From Tamarix chinensis (lineage: Eukaryota > Streptophyta > Magnoliopsida > Caryophyllales > Tamaricaceae), in the NCBI GenBank assembly GCA_030549775.1, contig CM060174.1:53012707-53076706 (forward strand): a DNA stretch of 64,000 nucleotides, written 5' to 3'. How positions within the stretch are numbered: position 1 is the stretch's first letter; each line of letters opens with the position of its first letter. Below, one piece after another: positions 1-11,163 of the stretch. The notes below the pieces were generated by a model. That model searched no databases and was not told the DNA's origin. It was given only the letters and a program-made list of their open reading frames with translations. The position numbers were made by a program, and so were the translations under genes.

Positions 1-1070
1 AACTCAAGATCAACATCAAAAGTCTCCATAGCTTCAATATCTTGTATAGATAATAATATTTGGTTGGGACATTCTATAGCAAAGTTTCCAAATCCTTGTA
101 ACTCAAAACATTGCTTTGTATATACTTCGTTACCCATGGACTTGCTTTTTCCTCTCGATTAATCCCCTTTTTCTTCTCAACAATCATAGAGCTCAAGCTA
201 CCCATCCACTACTTAGTAGCTTAAGTACTTGAGTAGTACTTCATAGAAGAATTAATTTTCTTGGCATAAGACTTAGTAGATTTGATTTACTTTTCAAATC
301 TCAAAGAGAGCTTAATCAAATCATCAAGAGAATCATACAGATAAGTTTGAATGTTATCTTGAATAACCATGTTAAGGCCACCTAGAAAATCTGGCACATA
401 TTTGTTCGTTCCTCTCATGGATATCACGTGTAAGTGCTAACCTAACAAACTTCCTAACATATTCATCAATACTTAAAAGTCCTTATCAAAGAGTATTAAA
501 TCTAATTTAATTATTTTGCACATACTCTTTAGGTGTAAATTTTCTTTTCAAATGTTTCTTAAGCTTATCCCAAGATTTAATTTTAGATTTACCTTCTCTT
601 TCTCTATTTCATTTCAAGTAATCATACCATATCCTAACGAACTTCTTAAACATAAGAGTAGATAATTTACACTTTTTCTCATCATGATAATCCTTTAATT
701 CAAAAATAACCTATACCTCATATAACCATTCAATAAATAACCCAAAATCAAATTTACCATCAAAATCATGAAAATCATGTTTGATACCTTTATCTTCTTT
801 ATGATGATGCCATGATTGATGATCATTATTCCATATACCTCTTCCCGTACCTTCTAAATCTTCATCATACTCTAATATTGAGTTCAAATATATTCCGCTT
901 TTTGGATTGATGGACTTTGCAGCACTTTCCATTCAATCTCCAAAGAACTCCTTTTGTTCTTGCAAATTTTGCAACGAATATTGCTCAGCAAAGCGAGACT
1001 CAAGCTTTTGTAATGGAGTTTGCATTTTATAAAGTTGTTGAATTTTTTTCTACCAAATTGATTGAGTGAT
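1..1070 (-). pseudogene. Ty3/gypsy gag remnant
   Basis: Minus-strand translation gives a broken retrotransposon Gag. An N-terminal stretch with a patch like DFDGKFDFGLFIEWLYEV (about 711-932) is typical of the start of the plant gypsy capsid domain. It is followed, through stops and frame changes, by capsid-like text at 480-700 (KSKIKSWDKLKKHLKRKFTP). A degenerate zinc knuckle near 1-110 reads CFELQGFGNFAIEC: the second Cys and the His of CX2CX4HX4C are lost. No Pol is visible because the reading direction leaves the window at position 1. Several in-frame stops show it is dead. It is separate from the gag at 10023-10300, because both cover the same part of the protein. Confidence 0.8.
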
Positions 1071-3419
1071 TTTGTATTTCCTCAAAAAATGGCTTGAACA
1101 TTTGGTTATCCCTCCATATGAATCAACAACAAAAACACACTTATCAAAAGATTAGTAACTCATTATGGTTCTATTGGAAACCAAATCACTTAAGGCTTTT
1201 CCTTTGGTTTTCAAGTTGGTTTTTTCAAACAAAATTGATTCCAATGAATAAGAAACACAACCAAAAATCAATATTATCATATATATAATCAAATCAAAAC
1301 ACCTTACACGTTTCTTTCCAAATCTTTCTATATAATTCAACGAATTTCAACATCTAACATTCAACATCCTCTAACTATGTTTATGCATGTATTATATGTT
1401 CTAACATGCAATATTTTTAATGATAATTCAAAAAAACACATGATATTTATGAGATATATGTATTTCACACACAATCGGTCAAAATTATGGACTACACTCC
1501 ACTTATATTAGTATACATACTAACACACATTTGACTTACTTGCAACCTTATAAATGTCGACTAAGTTTTAATCATTCATTCAATTTTAATTCATTTAAAA
1601 AATCATATAAAGGTTTGATTACATATGAAAACATATCTTAGACACATACACAACATGTAGAAACAAATAAATTCCACACAAGTAGCACATATACCCTTTT
1701 TCTCCTTCAAACTATTCGACACACATATTACATACAATCATCTTTGACTCATTTTTTTAAATGTCAATTTCCAAGATTCATTTCAAGATCACTATAACTC
1801 CTATACCAAACATACATTTGAACATTCAAGTTTAATATCATGCATGCAATAATGCAAGAAAAGCAATCAACATTCAAAGAATCAAAACAAGAAACATCAA
1901 GAGCCTCTTTTGTTTTCACATCAGAGGAAGGTGTACAATAACAGATGAATATCTTTCACAAATGCAAGACCTTTGAGTTTGGTTTGATGAACAACAAAGT
2001 CGACTAAAAGGAAAAAAAATTTGATGTTGGATGATTCAATTGTTGTCTTTAATTATTTGATCTGCTTCATGATCAAAATAATTTCTAAATAGAAACATCT
2101 AATTTCCCTATAGAATGGATCCTAAATATCACTCCTTGTTTCAAAGAAAAATAAGAAAGATGAACTACGAGTTTCAACTCTTATTATCTTTTATTCATTA
2201 AGTGCTCGATTGAATGGCAATTCCTCCACCACCGAATGTACAAGGCATATATATATACACATATGACAATGAGGTTGATCCAAAATATTCTTAATTAATC
2301 CCAAATAAATCAGCCTAATTATATGAGAGTTACACCAACAGATGTCCATATGGTATAAATAATGAGTTACAATTAAAATGATAAAATATTACAAATTTTA
2401 TATTAAATATCAAAGCTAAATAAAACCTAATCATGATAATACATGAAAAAATAAATAATATAGCTTCATGTCTTCTATAGTTGTCTTCCATACAACTTTT
2501 TGACCTTTTCATTGTCATTATCTTGTATATTAGATATCATCGATGAAATCCTCTTCTTACAAACATATATAATACCTACATGAATCAATTAGTGAAATAT
2601 TATTAGGGTTATTATGAATGTGTTCAAAATTTTCAATAACAATTGGTACTACCTATCACTATGATAAATATTTCCCTTCAACATAAGAAGAATGAAATGG
2701 AGGTGCTCCTACATCATAAGGTAGTTGTTATGCTTTGATTATCAAGGAATCCCTACATGGGGAGAAAAATGAGAGTAATTGATGCAATTTCATATTTTTT
2801 CATACATATAAAACTGTGTTTATTTGACATGATTAAGAAGTTTCTTGAGGTTCTTAGAAGTTTTATCCAATTTTAAAACACTTCCTCGAAGATTTGGTTC
2901 AAAAATGTGGAATTTTGCAACCAGGAAATTTTTGTGCAACCAAATAAAGCCTTGCTGAATTGGAAAATTGGTTGAACACTCAAAAGTGATGAAATGATAA
3001 CTGGAATAAGTCAACTACAACCATGTCATATGTATAATGATAGCTATGAAGTTAGTTATAATTAACTAGGGTTTTAGTTGTTAGTAATGATTTAACGTAA
3101 CAACTTTTTTAACTAAATCCTACTTTTCATGAGTATTAGAGAGATGGTTGGTGTGGGTTATACCCTATAAATATTGCTTAATTACATGGGTTATATGATG
3201 TGTGATGATGATTTGAATTTCAAAAGTCTATTCATGTGTTTTTCATTATCTTTGTGAGTTTGTTCGATCATTGGAAAATTATTATGTGGTTTCTTTTAAT
3301 TATATTTAGTGAGTGATTCTTTATGAGTTCTCATTGGAAAACCTTTGATTACTATCTTTGTGGAGCATCAATGTTTTTTCATGTGTATGATGGTATGTTA
3401 CACAAAAGGTAAAGAAGAT
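1071..3419. other. AT-rich intergenic sequence, no gene seen
   Basis: No coding stretch with family resemblance on either strand. The first part (about 1071-2250) may be leader and LTR of the gag element at 1-1070, but no primer-binding site or matching LTR could be placed. Around 3060-3420 there is a TATA-like CCTATAAATATTG in sequence that looks like an old element promoter. The short open frames here are uncharacterised and probably chance. Confidence 0.4.
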
Positions 3420-3797
3420 ACATTCAGTGGTCTTAAATTTTTTCAACCCATTTCCACATCAAAAGAGGTATCAAACCTCATATTAAATCCTTCCTTAAGG
3501 TATTCTCAATCATAATTTGGAGTATTTTCACTGTGGGTATTCGATAGTATTTTTCCTTGCTCAGTACACTACGTACTGACCACCCATTTTATGGGTGTTG
3601 TTCATTCCTATGAGCAGAAGGCCTTGATTCTTATGTGTAAGTCTTAGAAGATCAACTAGATGATTATGTTGCCTATGATGCCCTATGTGAGGATGAGAGA
3701 CTTCATATATGTTAGGGGTTGGAAGAAGAGTAATTGTTATCCGGTCGATGTATTTACCTAGATACCCTTTTTGGACTCTTGATCCATGGTATCCCTT
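3420..3797 (+). mobile_element. LTR 'F', 3' part, left of the LINE
   Basis: This piece matches the region before the insertion point in LTR E (16860-17097). Both contain a near-palindromic CTCAGTACACTACGTACTG-like module followed by CCCATTTTATGG. It continues on the far side of the LINE (9778-10022), ending in GGGGTGTTATA. The 5' end of F could not be found. The right edge is the LINE target duplication TGGTATCCCTT (3787-3797). Confidence 0.6.
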
Positions 3798-4099
3798 TTT
3801 CTTTTTTTTAGGTAAGTAAATATTTTTAATACCAAAATGAGCAATATGTACATCAAAGTATCTATATGCAAAATTCCATACAAAATATACTCACACAAAT
3901 CAAAAGGACATCCAACCTCCTAATCACCTATCAATACTTTCGTGAGTACAAGCCTGCCTCTCATGAAAACTTCTTAGATAATCTACTTACGTATAATCTC
4001 TATGATAGATTGCTTCTTTTGGAGCACAACTTCATTTATATTGATCCAAATATTGTAAATCAAAGCAGCAAAAGTAATCCTTAACACTTCAGCATGACC

Positions 4100-7000
4100 G
4101 TGTTTGTTCCTTGTACTCTTGATCATCCATTGAATACAGCTTTGCCATGTAGCAAAGAAATGTGGTAATAGTATCCAGTTGAGCTTTCTTCTCTAGATAT
4201 TATTTGTAAAAGTACATTGAACTAAGAGATGATCAAGATCATCATCATCCTATTGACAAACTTCACAAATAGCAAAATCAGTAACCTGCCATGTCTTAAG
4301 TTTAGTCTTCACTAGTAGTGCTTCATGGCAAGCCATCCAACAGATAATTTTGTGTCTAGGCATTCCATGATGCATCCAAACAAGGTTATGCCGCATGACC
4401 TTATCATTTCTGTGCCTCAAGTTCTAGTACATTTTGTCAACACTAAATCTTCCTTTATCACTACTGGATAATAAGGCTTATTGCCCTATATCCCATATTT
4501 TGAAAATGAGTTTTGTTGTCCATGAAAAATCCACTTTAATATCATCTTGTCAAATGTCCAATCGACTTAAGTATTTATCATGAATCCATTTAACCCAAAT
4601 ACTTTCTTTCTCAACCTATAATCTCCATATGTTTTTTTCAAAAGCAGGCTGCATTCCAAGGTAACAATTATCGAATGCCTAATCAACCTTCATCTTTGGG
4701 GTGACAAATTATGGTCAAAGAAATGGGGGCCTTCCTTTTCCCTACTTCCATATTACTCCAAAATAAACCTCTAAAAATAGAATCTAGCTTGTGCACAATA
4801 GCTTTAGGAAGCATAAAGACTTGCATCCAAAATTGTGTGATACCAAAGATCACATATTGAAGGACTTGGAGCTTACCTGCATAGCTTAAGTATTTGAGAT
4901 TCCAGGCTTTTAATTTCTGAGGGATTTATTCAATTAAAGGCTGATATTGTGTGATAGTAAGAGATGAACTACTCAATGGAACTCCCAGGTACCTAAAAGG
5001 AAAATTTCCTTCATTATAATTCAAGTACTAGAGAATCTACCTCTTAATATAAGTTTGAACTCCTCCAAAATAAATGCAGCTTTTCTATGGGTTGGCACTA
5101 AGACCTGACATGGCTGTAAAAATATCCAATTTCTCCTTGATAAGTTAGGCTGATTTCAAGTGACCTTTACATAAAAGGAGTAGATCATCTGCAAAACAAA
5201 GATTGACGATTATTAACCTTTTACAATCAGGATGACCTTTAAACCCATTCTCCTTCCATAGTGTTCTCATGAACCTATTTAGGTACTCCATAGCAAGGAA
5301 AAAAAGATAAGGAGATAGGGGTCTCCTTGTCGAATCCCTCTTCTCCCTTGGAAAGATTTACATATAGAACCTTGTAAGATTATAGAGAAATTCACAGTTA
5401 TTAGGCATTTCATGATCAAATTTACAAAGTGAAAAAGAAAGCCTAATCCCTCAAACACCATATGCAAAAACTTCCATTTTTGAGTGTCATAAGCCTTTTT
5501 CAAGTCCACTTTCATCATTATGCGGGGACATATATTTTGCCTTTTATATTTTCTCAATAATTCCTATGCTATTAAGATGTTATCTCCTATCCACCTCTTA
5601 GGGAAAAAAAGCAGATTGGGCTTCACCCACTACTTCACTACGAACATCAGTGAGTTTATTAGTGATCACTTTGAGAATATTTTATAGATCACATTGTAGC
5701 AAGCCATATGTTTATATTATGTGATATAAGTAGCATGTTAAGATTTAGGCACTAATTGGATACTAGTGTTATTTAGGGATTTTAAAAGAAAACTCATATT
5801 CTACAACTATTTTTTACTTCATATATATCATCCCCTACAATACACCATGCTGCTTTGAAAAAGTGAGCATTGTACCTATCAGGACCTGTAGCTTTATTAT
5901 CACCCATGTTGAAAGTTGCTTTCCTCACTTCAGATTCTAAAATTGGCTTTAGTAGGTGCCATCTACTTACTGTAGAGAGAGTTATCCCTTGCTTGAACAC
6001 CTCTAGATTAGGGTGGAGGAGACTTGTACTTGTAGTCCCCAACAAGCCTTTGTAAAAATCAGTAATTTCTTTTTCTATGTCTAGCCACGATAAAAGCTTG
6101 TTACCATTGAGTCTATGCAATTGATTTAAGGAGTTTATACTATGTATTTCCTTAACCTTAGCATGGAAATAAGAATTATTTCCATCCCCCAACTTGAAAA
6201 GTTGATCTTAGCCTTTTATTGAAGGTAGTGTCCTTCAATTCGTAACTTGTTCCACCATATCTTCTTGGCTTCTTTTTCCTTGTCTAGCATATGGCAGTTG
6301 TTGGGGTCAGTATACAAGGTATTTTTTATGTGATCCCATTCTTCTTTATCATGTTCAACTACATGGGTTACATGGCCAAAATGAGTTGCATTAAATTTAC
6401 TAAACTCCCCTTTCAATCTCTTGAGTTTTTACATCACCTAAAATTACTTCAAGCCTTCAATCTGAATATCCTAAGTTTGCTTCATTGTGTGCACAAACTC
6501 ATCATGATTTGTCCAATAATTATATAATTTAAAAGTATTTTTCCTTTGGGGCTCATCCTGCTTGATAGTAAAGATAAGACAGGCATAATCAGAGAGACGG
6601 TGCTCCACAACCTCAATTCTTGCATTAGGGAATTTATGGAATAAAATCTAGTTACAATGACCTTTGTCGAGTTTGTAATGAACTCTATAGGGAAGATGTT
6701 GATTATTTGACTATGTGAAGAGTGGACCAACTGTAGGAATAGGTCCAACCCCAAAACATTGAAGACAAGCAACAAAGTCATCCATTTCACCTTGATGGAC
6801 TAGTCCCCCTATTTTCTCAACAACAAAGAGGATGGCATTAAAATCACCAAGAATTATCCAGGCTCTATCTACTTGCTTACTGAGAAATTTTAACCCATAC
6901 CAAAGTTTCTTTCTCTCAATACCAAAATTATATCCATATACAAAAGTTACCAAAAGACTAGTTTGATTCAGTAAATCATTCACTACACAATGAATATACT

Positions 7001-7262
7001 ACCCATCTTTAGAAAGGATTATTAAGGAGATAATAATGGGATTCCAAAGGATCATTATTCTCCCATTATAATGAGCAGAATAATTTGCGTGAAAATTAAA
7101 ATGAGAGGCTATTTTTTTATGTGTTGCATCTACCTTACTATGCTTTAACCTAGCTTCAATTAGACCAATAACAGAAAGGCTATGTGTTCGTAAAACCTTA
7201 CATAGCTCCTTTTGCTTTAGAGGAGAGCTAGCTCCTTTAATATTCCTTGCCGCAAGCTTCAT
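4100..7262 (-). pseudogene. LINE ORF2 (endonuclease, reverse transcriptase, zf-RVT), broken
   Basis: Domains in order on the minus strand. Endonuclease: starts MKLAARNIKGASSPLKQKEL at 7262, has NGRIMILWNP and, after a stop, ILGDFNAIL (6711-6983). Linker: GDGNNSYFHAKVKE near 6190, typical just before plant LINE reverse transcriptase. RT: KVDLKKAYDT (motif A, about 5500), GIRQGDP (about 5310) and a degenerate FADDLLLL box (about 5190). C-terminal zf-RVT: GMPRHKIICWMACHEALLVK and TDFAICEVC (4260-4400). In an active element this protein nicks the target and primes cDNA synthesis. Frameshifts and stops between these blocks mean no functional protein. Confidence 0.88.
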
Positions 7263-7276
7263 TTGGTAGTAGAGAG

Positions 7277-7429
7277 CTAACCTCCTTTAGAGGATGTGCC
7301 CATTTTTCCTTGATTAAATAGAAGAGGAGGGAAGACTAGATCATTAAGGGAGTCCTTGTAATTCATCAGGTCTGTGTCATCCTCTAAGATGCCTTTTCCC
7401 TTGTAAAGTAGAGAAAGTTTAGTGTCATG
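7277..7429 (-). pseudogene. LINE ORF1/ORF2 spacer segment
   Basis: Minus-strand text just upstream of the ORF2 start reads into a glycine/serine-rich end (GKMGTSSKGG) and then a stop. It is cut by the Cassandra insertion. It looks like the C-terminal tail of ORF1 rather than a separate gene. Confidence 0.45.
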
Positions 7430-7434
7430 GGTAA
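7430..7434. repeat. Cassandra target duplication, left copy
   Basis: GGTAA directly precedes the first LTR (TGTAATACCCC). The identical GGTAA at 8637-8641 directly follows the last LTR (…ATTACA). Confidence 0.9.
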
Positions 7435-7728
7435 TGTAATACCCCAAATTGAGCAGTGTGTTATAAGGATTGATTTGGCTACTTATATCAACATAGTATA
7501 CCATCCTTTTGGTGATTCCATCCTAAGAACTCCATAGTTAAGCATGCTGGCCGTGGAGCAATTTTAGGATGGGTGACCCTCTTGGGAAATTTCAAAAATT
7601 TATCGAGAAGCATGTGAGTGAGGACGAAGCATGCTAAAAGGACTCATGTTGATCTGTGGGGCTAACTAATCAATCTGAAAGCGCTCCAAAGTAGCTCCTG
7701 TATGATCGTATCAATTCAGGGTGTTACA
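7435..7728 (+). repeat. Cassandra LTR 1
   Basis: 294-bp LTR, TG…CA ends. The 5S-like part is at about 7514-7591 and includes the internal control region (AGTTAAGCATGC, then TAGGATGGGTGACC). Confidence 0.93.
7514..7591 (+). other. 5S rRNA-derived domain in Cassandra LTR 1
   Basis: Follows the plant 5S pattern: CATCCTAAGAACTCC, then CAGTTAAGC-like box A, the intermediate element, box C GGATGGGTGACC, and GGGAA. The first third of a true 5S gene (GGATGCGATCATACC) is not preserved, so this is the promoter-bearing part of a Cassandra LTR and not a ribosomal gene. Confidence 0.9.
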
Positions 7729-7871
7729 AATGGTATCAGAGCGAAACCGCGACCGTGACCTGAACTTGGTTGAGCCAGTCAGCCACCTAGCGGGATGATT
7801 CTTGTGATAAACTGAATTCAAACAGTTTATGGTTGAGGTGGAATGAGGATGTTGCGTTCTTTGAGTGGGGA

Positions 7872-8164
7872 TGTAATACCCCAAATTGAGCGGCATGTTA
7901 TAAGGATTGATTTGGCTACTTATATTAACATAGTATACCATCATTTTGGTGATTCCATCCTAAGAACTATACAGTTAAGCGTGCTGGCCATGGAGCAATT
8001 TTAGGATGGGTGACCCTCTTGGAAAGTTTCAAAAATTTATCGGGAAGCACGTGAGTGAGGACAAAGCATGCTAAAAGGACTCGTGTTGATTTATGGAGCT
8101 AGCTGATCAATCCGAAAGCGCTCTAAGGTAGCCCCGTATGGTCGTATCATCTCGGGGTATTACA
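7872..8164 (+). repeat. Cassandra LTR 2 (shared middle LTR)
   Basis: 293-bp LTR with 5S-like domain at about 7951-8028. It serves as 3' LTR of the first unit and 5' LTR of the second. Confidence 0.93.
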
Positions 8165-8307
8165 AATGGTATCAAAGCGAAACCGTGACTGTGAGCTGAA
8201 CTTGGTTGAGCCAGTCAGCCACCTAGCAAGATAATTCTTGTGATAAACTATATTAAGATAGTTAATGGTTGAGGTGCAACAAGGACATTGCGTTCTTTGA
8301 GTGGAGA

Positions 8308-8636
8308 TGTAATACCCCAAATTGAGCGGCATGTTATAAGGATTGATTTGGCTACTTATATCAACATGGTATACCATCCTTTTAGTCATTCTATCCTAAG
8401 AACTTCACAGTTAAGCATGTTGGTTATGGAGCAATTTTAGGATGGTTACGACCAGCAATTTTAGGATGGGTGACCCTTCTGGGAAGTTTTAGAAATTTTC
8501 TGAAAATTTAAAGGGAAGCACATGAGTGAGGACAAAGCATGCTAAAAGGACTTGTGTTGATCTATGGGGCCAACCGATCAATCCAAAAGTACTTTAAGGT
8601 AGCCCCCGTATGGTCGTATAAACTCGGGCTATTACA
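8308..8636 (+). repeat. Cassandra LTR 3, enlarged
   Basis: 329 bp, about 35 bp longer than the others. GCAATTTTAGGATGG occurs twice (8431-8445 and 8455-8469), duplicating the box C region inside the 5S domain, and extra A/T bases follow at about 8490-8510. Confidence 0.92.
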
Positions 8637-8641
8637 GGTAA

Positions 8642-9680
8642 TTTGTTGCACTTGAATATTTTTTATCTCCAAACTTTCTCATCTCTTCAAATTTGCATAG
8701 GAGTAGGTGGCCTGCATTATCCAATATCATGTCCTACTCTGTCACATTTAATCTAATACTTAGGCCTCCAGTCATAATTTACTTTTTTAGTTATTGTGCA
8801 CATAGGTGTATCAATCAAAATAGAATTCACAATTGGTTTTCTAACATCTATTTCTACTAGAATCCTTGGATATGATATTCTATTGCGAGTAGCAGTGATC
8901 ATGTCAGCACAAATTGGCACACCCAAGCAACTCCTAATTCTGCTAAAGGAGTCTATAGACCAGCATGTCAATGGGAGGCCTAGGAGGGTGATCTAGAGGG
9001 GCATCTTCCTCCATTCTATATCATCCAATGGCAGCATTGGGTTCCATTTCTTCAGAAGTAAGGGCTAGACCCCAAAAGACTAGAAAGATTTTTCAAGAAT
9101 ATTAACACAATCTAATTCAAATTGAAATTTGAAAAGGAAGAAACCTTGATCATGGGGGTAAATCTGCGGGGGGCAGACTGAAGTCCATTGAGTCTCAATA
9201 AATTTTCTCAATTGATTGAGGGTAGGCAGATATCTAGCAACCATACTAATTAATGTGTGTGGCCATTTCTCCTCTTCTCACACAAGTTCTTAAGGTTGCA
9301 ATTTGGCCTTTACAACTCCATTCTCAATGACAAGTGGAGAATAAGCAAGGTTAAAGACAAATTGCTCTCGATGGTTTTGCATATGAATTTCCCTCCAACT
9401 TAATTTCAGGCAATTGAGATCAGTTTGCATCTGTTGGGGATTGTCTTCTTGAGTCTTAGTTTTTCCTAGTGAATTCTTAGTTTCAGAATCCGATGTAGGT
9501 TCCATAGGAGGAGTATACAGGATTCTTCGTGTGATACTCACCTCCTCATCCATTTTAGCTCTAGGGTTCAACTCAGGTTTTTTTCTATTCATTCCAATCG
9601 AAGGATTTTTTTGTGCACTGAGATCTGAAGCCTTTCTTGGTTTTTGAGGATGACTTCTTCTGATGATTATTTATTGCCAT
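8642..9680 (-). pseudogene. LINE ORF1 (DUF4283-like), broken
   Basis: The start is probably the ATG at 9680 (MAINNHQKKSSSKTKKGF…), with a basic, disordered N-terminus usual for plant LINE ORF1. A frameshift near 9595 moves it to MNRKKPELNPRAKMDEE. The C-terminal half shows the DUF4283 signature: LTCWSIDSFSRIRSCLGVPI, then RISYPRILVEIDV and VNYDWRPKY (about 8760-9000), normally followed by a zinc knuckle. ORF1 proteins bind the element RNA. The Cassandra insertion and the stops disable it. Confidence 0.82.
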
Positions 9681-9777
9681 AGCTAACAGTCGAAAGTAGG
9701 TTCTTCAATCTCTCTGAGGAGTCTCCGGCAAGAGAAAACTTTTTAATGTTTGAATTCACCTTTCTTCATTAGATGTG

Positions 9778-10022
9778 TGGTATCCCTTATTTAATATTTT
9801 GTATTATTAACTTGGAGTTAGGCTCCAAACCCAGTATTGTACTATAAATGTTCTTTTGTTTCTAATTTCTTTGTTTTACTTTAAATGTGCTAGCCTTATG
9901 ATTAATGTAAGGATGGTTGCATAAGCCAGAATTATGTCGATCATGACGGTGACCCCTAATATTTTACTTAAATACTTTTTGTGCAAAATGAAAATTTTCA
10001 GTATTAAAAATCGGGGTGTTAT
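9778..10022 (+). mobile_element. LTR 'F', 3' end, right of the LINE
   Basis: Resumes after the second LINE target duplication (9778-9788) and ends …AAAAATCGGGGTGTTATA, the same kind of end as the other long LTRs here. The text just beyond it is gypsy gag read in the opposite direction, so F probably inserted into that gag. Confidence 0.6.
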
Positions 10023-10300
10023 ACAAACAATCTACTATACCTCAACTCCCACTCTAAAAATTCTTCAGGATTGTGATTGCCTTCAAACTCCGAGACCTCG
10101 ACCCTAACATCATGAAAAATATCTATTTTTTCCCTCTTCCTTAGATCCATATATGACTTATTTGAGGATAAATCTTCCCCATCCTCACTAGCAACATGCT
10201 CGACATCCCCATATGGGTCAAGAAATGGGGTGTTGTTTTTTTGTTGGTCTCGAGCCATATTATGGATTATGGTCTCAAAGATATCAAGTAGTTTTCTCAT
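10023..10300 (-). pseudogene. Ty3/gypsy gag N-terminus, truncated
   Basis: A 93-residue minus-strand frame (start MRKLLDIFETIIHNMARDQQ at 10300). It contains RVEVSEFEGNHNPEEFLEWE, the recognisable opening of the plant gypsy capsid domain. It stops where LTR F begins, so the rest of Gag-Pol is missing. The acidic linker before the capsid (HVASEDGEDL) is usual for this family. Confidence 0.8.
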
Positions 10301-10574
10301 ATCATTTTAAAAAGATTCAATTGTTCTATCCCTTCTTAAATTATTTGTCTCCTTAAGGCTCAAACCTCTTAGTAAAGGAAGGTCTCCCATTGAAGATTAA
10401 GAAAGTTAAGAAGGTTAAGAAAAGGAAGGGGTTTTGATTAAGGGTAGAAAAAAAATGGGCTTAGGTTTGAAAACAAAGGGGGTGTTTGGGTTCATAATTT
10501 TTTTTGTGTGCATGTGTTTGGTTTAGACAAGGATGATGGGAAGACAAAATAAGACCCAAATTGCTACAAGATAA

Positions 10575-10587
10575 GCTATGATACCAA
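10575..10587 (-). promoter_or_regulatory. Primer-binding site of the gypsy element
   Basis: Minus strand TTGGTATCATAGC, a one-base variant of the initiator tRNA-Met site. It lies between the gag leader and the LTR that starts (plus strand) at 10590 with TGATGCATATGAG. Confidence 0.75.
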
Positions 10588-10589
10588 GT

Positions 10590-11163
10590 TGATGCATATG
10601 AGATCCAACTTAGGTCTTGTTAGAAGGTGGCATTCTAAGATACCTTAGAACAACCAAGATGAAGAGAAGAATGAAGGAAAGATTTGAGAGAATAAAATTA
10701 ATTATTGGTAATCCCTTGAATTAATACTTATAAGAACCACCTAAAGTGTAAACTCTTAGGATAAATCTTGGAAGATTTTTACAAAAACTTCAAACTATTG
10801 CACTTGAGTTTTGAAAGGGAAGGACTCTTAATATACTAGAGAGAATAATACAACCAATGAATTGTGTATTTTTCTTTCATTCTATCCTCGTCACCTATAG
10901 AAGAAGTGTAATATTTAAGTTTACAACTTATCTAGCTGATACATGTGATTTGAGCTATAAAAAAAAGGAGGAAATCTACCTAATATTCCAACTATGAGTT
11001 TTGGTCATGGGTAGGATGTTGGGTAGATTTTCAAACATGCTAGCTTACTTAGCAAATATGTAACTCATATAGCATCCACATAACTCAAAAGAATAAAGAC
11101 AAAGACCATTTTAATCTTGTAAGTAACAAAGAGGAGTAAGGAATATCTCCTAGCCTTCCTTGT
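10590..11163 (-). mobile_element. Gypsy LTR, proximal part, interrupted by MITE
   Basis: Begins (plus strand) TGATGCATATGAG next to the primer-binding site and runs to the MITE target duplication TTCCTTGT (11156-11163). It continues beyond the MITE from 11807. The outer end of the LTR was not located and no second copy is in the window. Confidence 0.5.

Larger units (their letters stand above)
7435..8636 (+). mobile_element. Tandem Cassandra TRIM (LTR-int-LTR-int-LTR)
   Basis: A terminal-repeat retrotransposon in miniature with three LTRs (7435-7728, 7872-8164, 8308-8636) and two short non-coding internal domains (7729-7871, 8165-8307). Each LTR begins TGTAATACCCCAAATTGAGC, ends in TTACA, and carries 5S-rRNA-derived sequence. 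Each internal domain starts two bases after the LTR with a primer-binding site for initiator tRNA-Met (TGGTATCAGAGC at 7731; TGGTATCAAAGC at 8167) and ends in a purine-rich tract (GAGTGGGGA, GAGTGGAGA). A single GGTAA duplication brackets the whole array, so it inserted once, or grew after insertion by unequal recombination between LTRs. It encodes no protein and would depend on other elements for mobility. Confidence 0.95.
3798..9777 (-). mobile_element. L1-type LINE with 11-bp target duplication
   Basis: A non-LTR retrotransposon on the minus strand. The target duplication TGGTATCCCTT lies at 3787-3797 and 9778-9788. A T-rich stretch right after the left copy is the complement of the A-rich 3' tail. 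From its 5' end (9777) it has ORF1 (DUF4283-like plus zinc-knuckle spacer) and then ORF2 (endonuclease, reverse transcriptase, zf-RVT). A Cassandra element at 7435-8636 splits it near the ORF1/ORF2 junction. Without that insertion it is about 4.8 kb. Because the 5' end still abuts the duplication, the copy is close to full length, which is less common than 5'-truncated LINEs. Both ORFs are broken by stops and frameshifts. Confidence 0.88.

Noticed and set aside
7514..8488. 5S rRNA genes in tandem
   Set aside because: The first third of 5S is missing, and the repeats have LTR ends, primer-binding sites and a target duplication, so these are Cassandra LTRs.
8796..8996. Forward frame overlapping LINE ORF1
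   Set aside because: It is the shadow of the DUF4283 coding strand, which reads the other way with clear family motifs.
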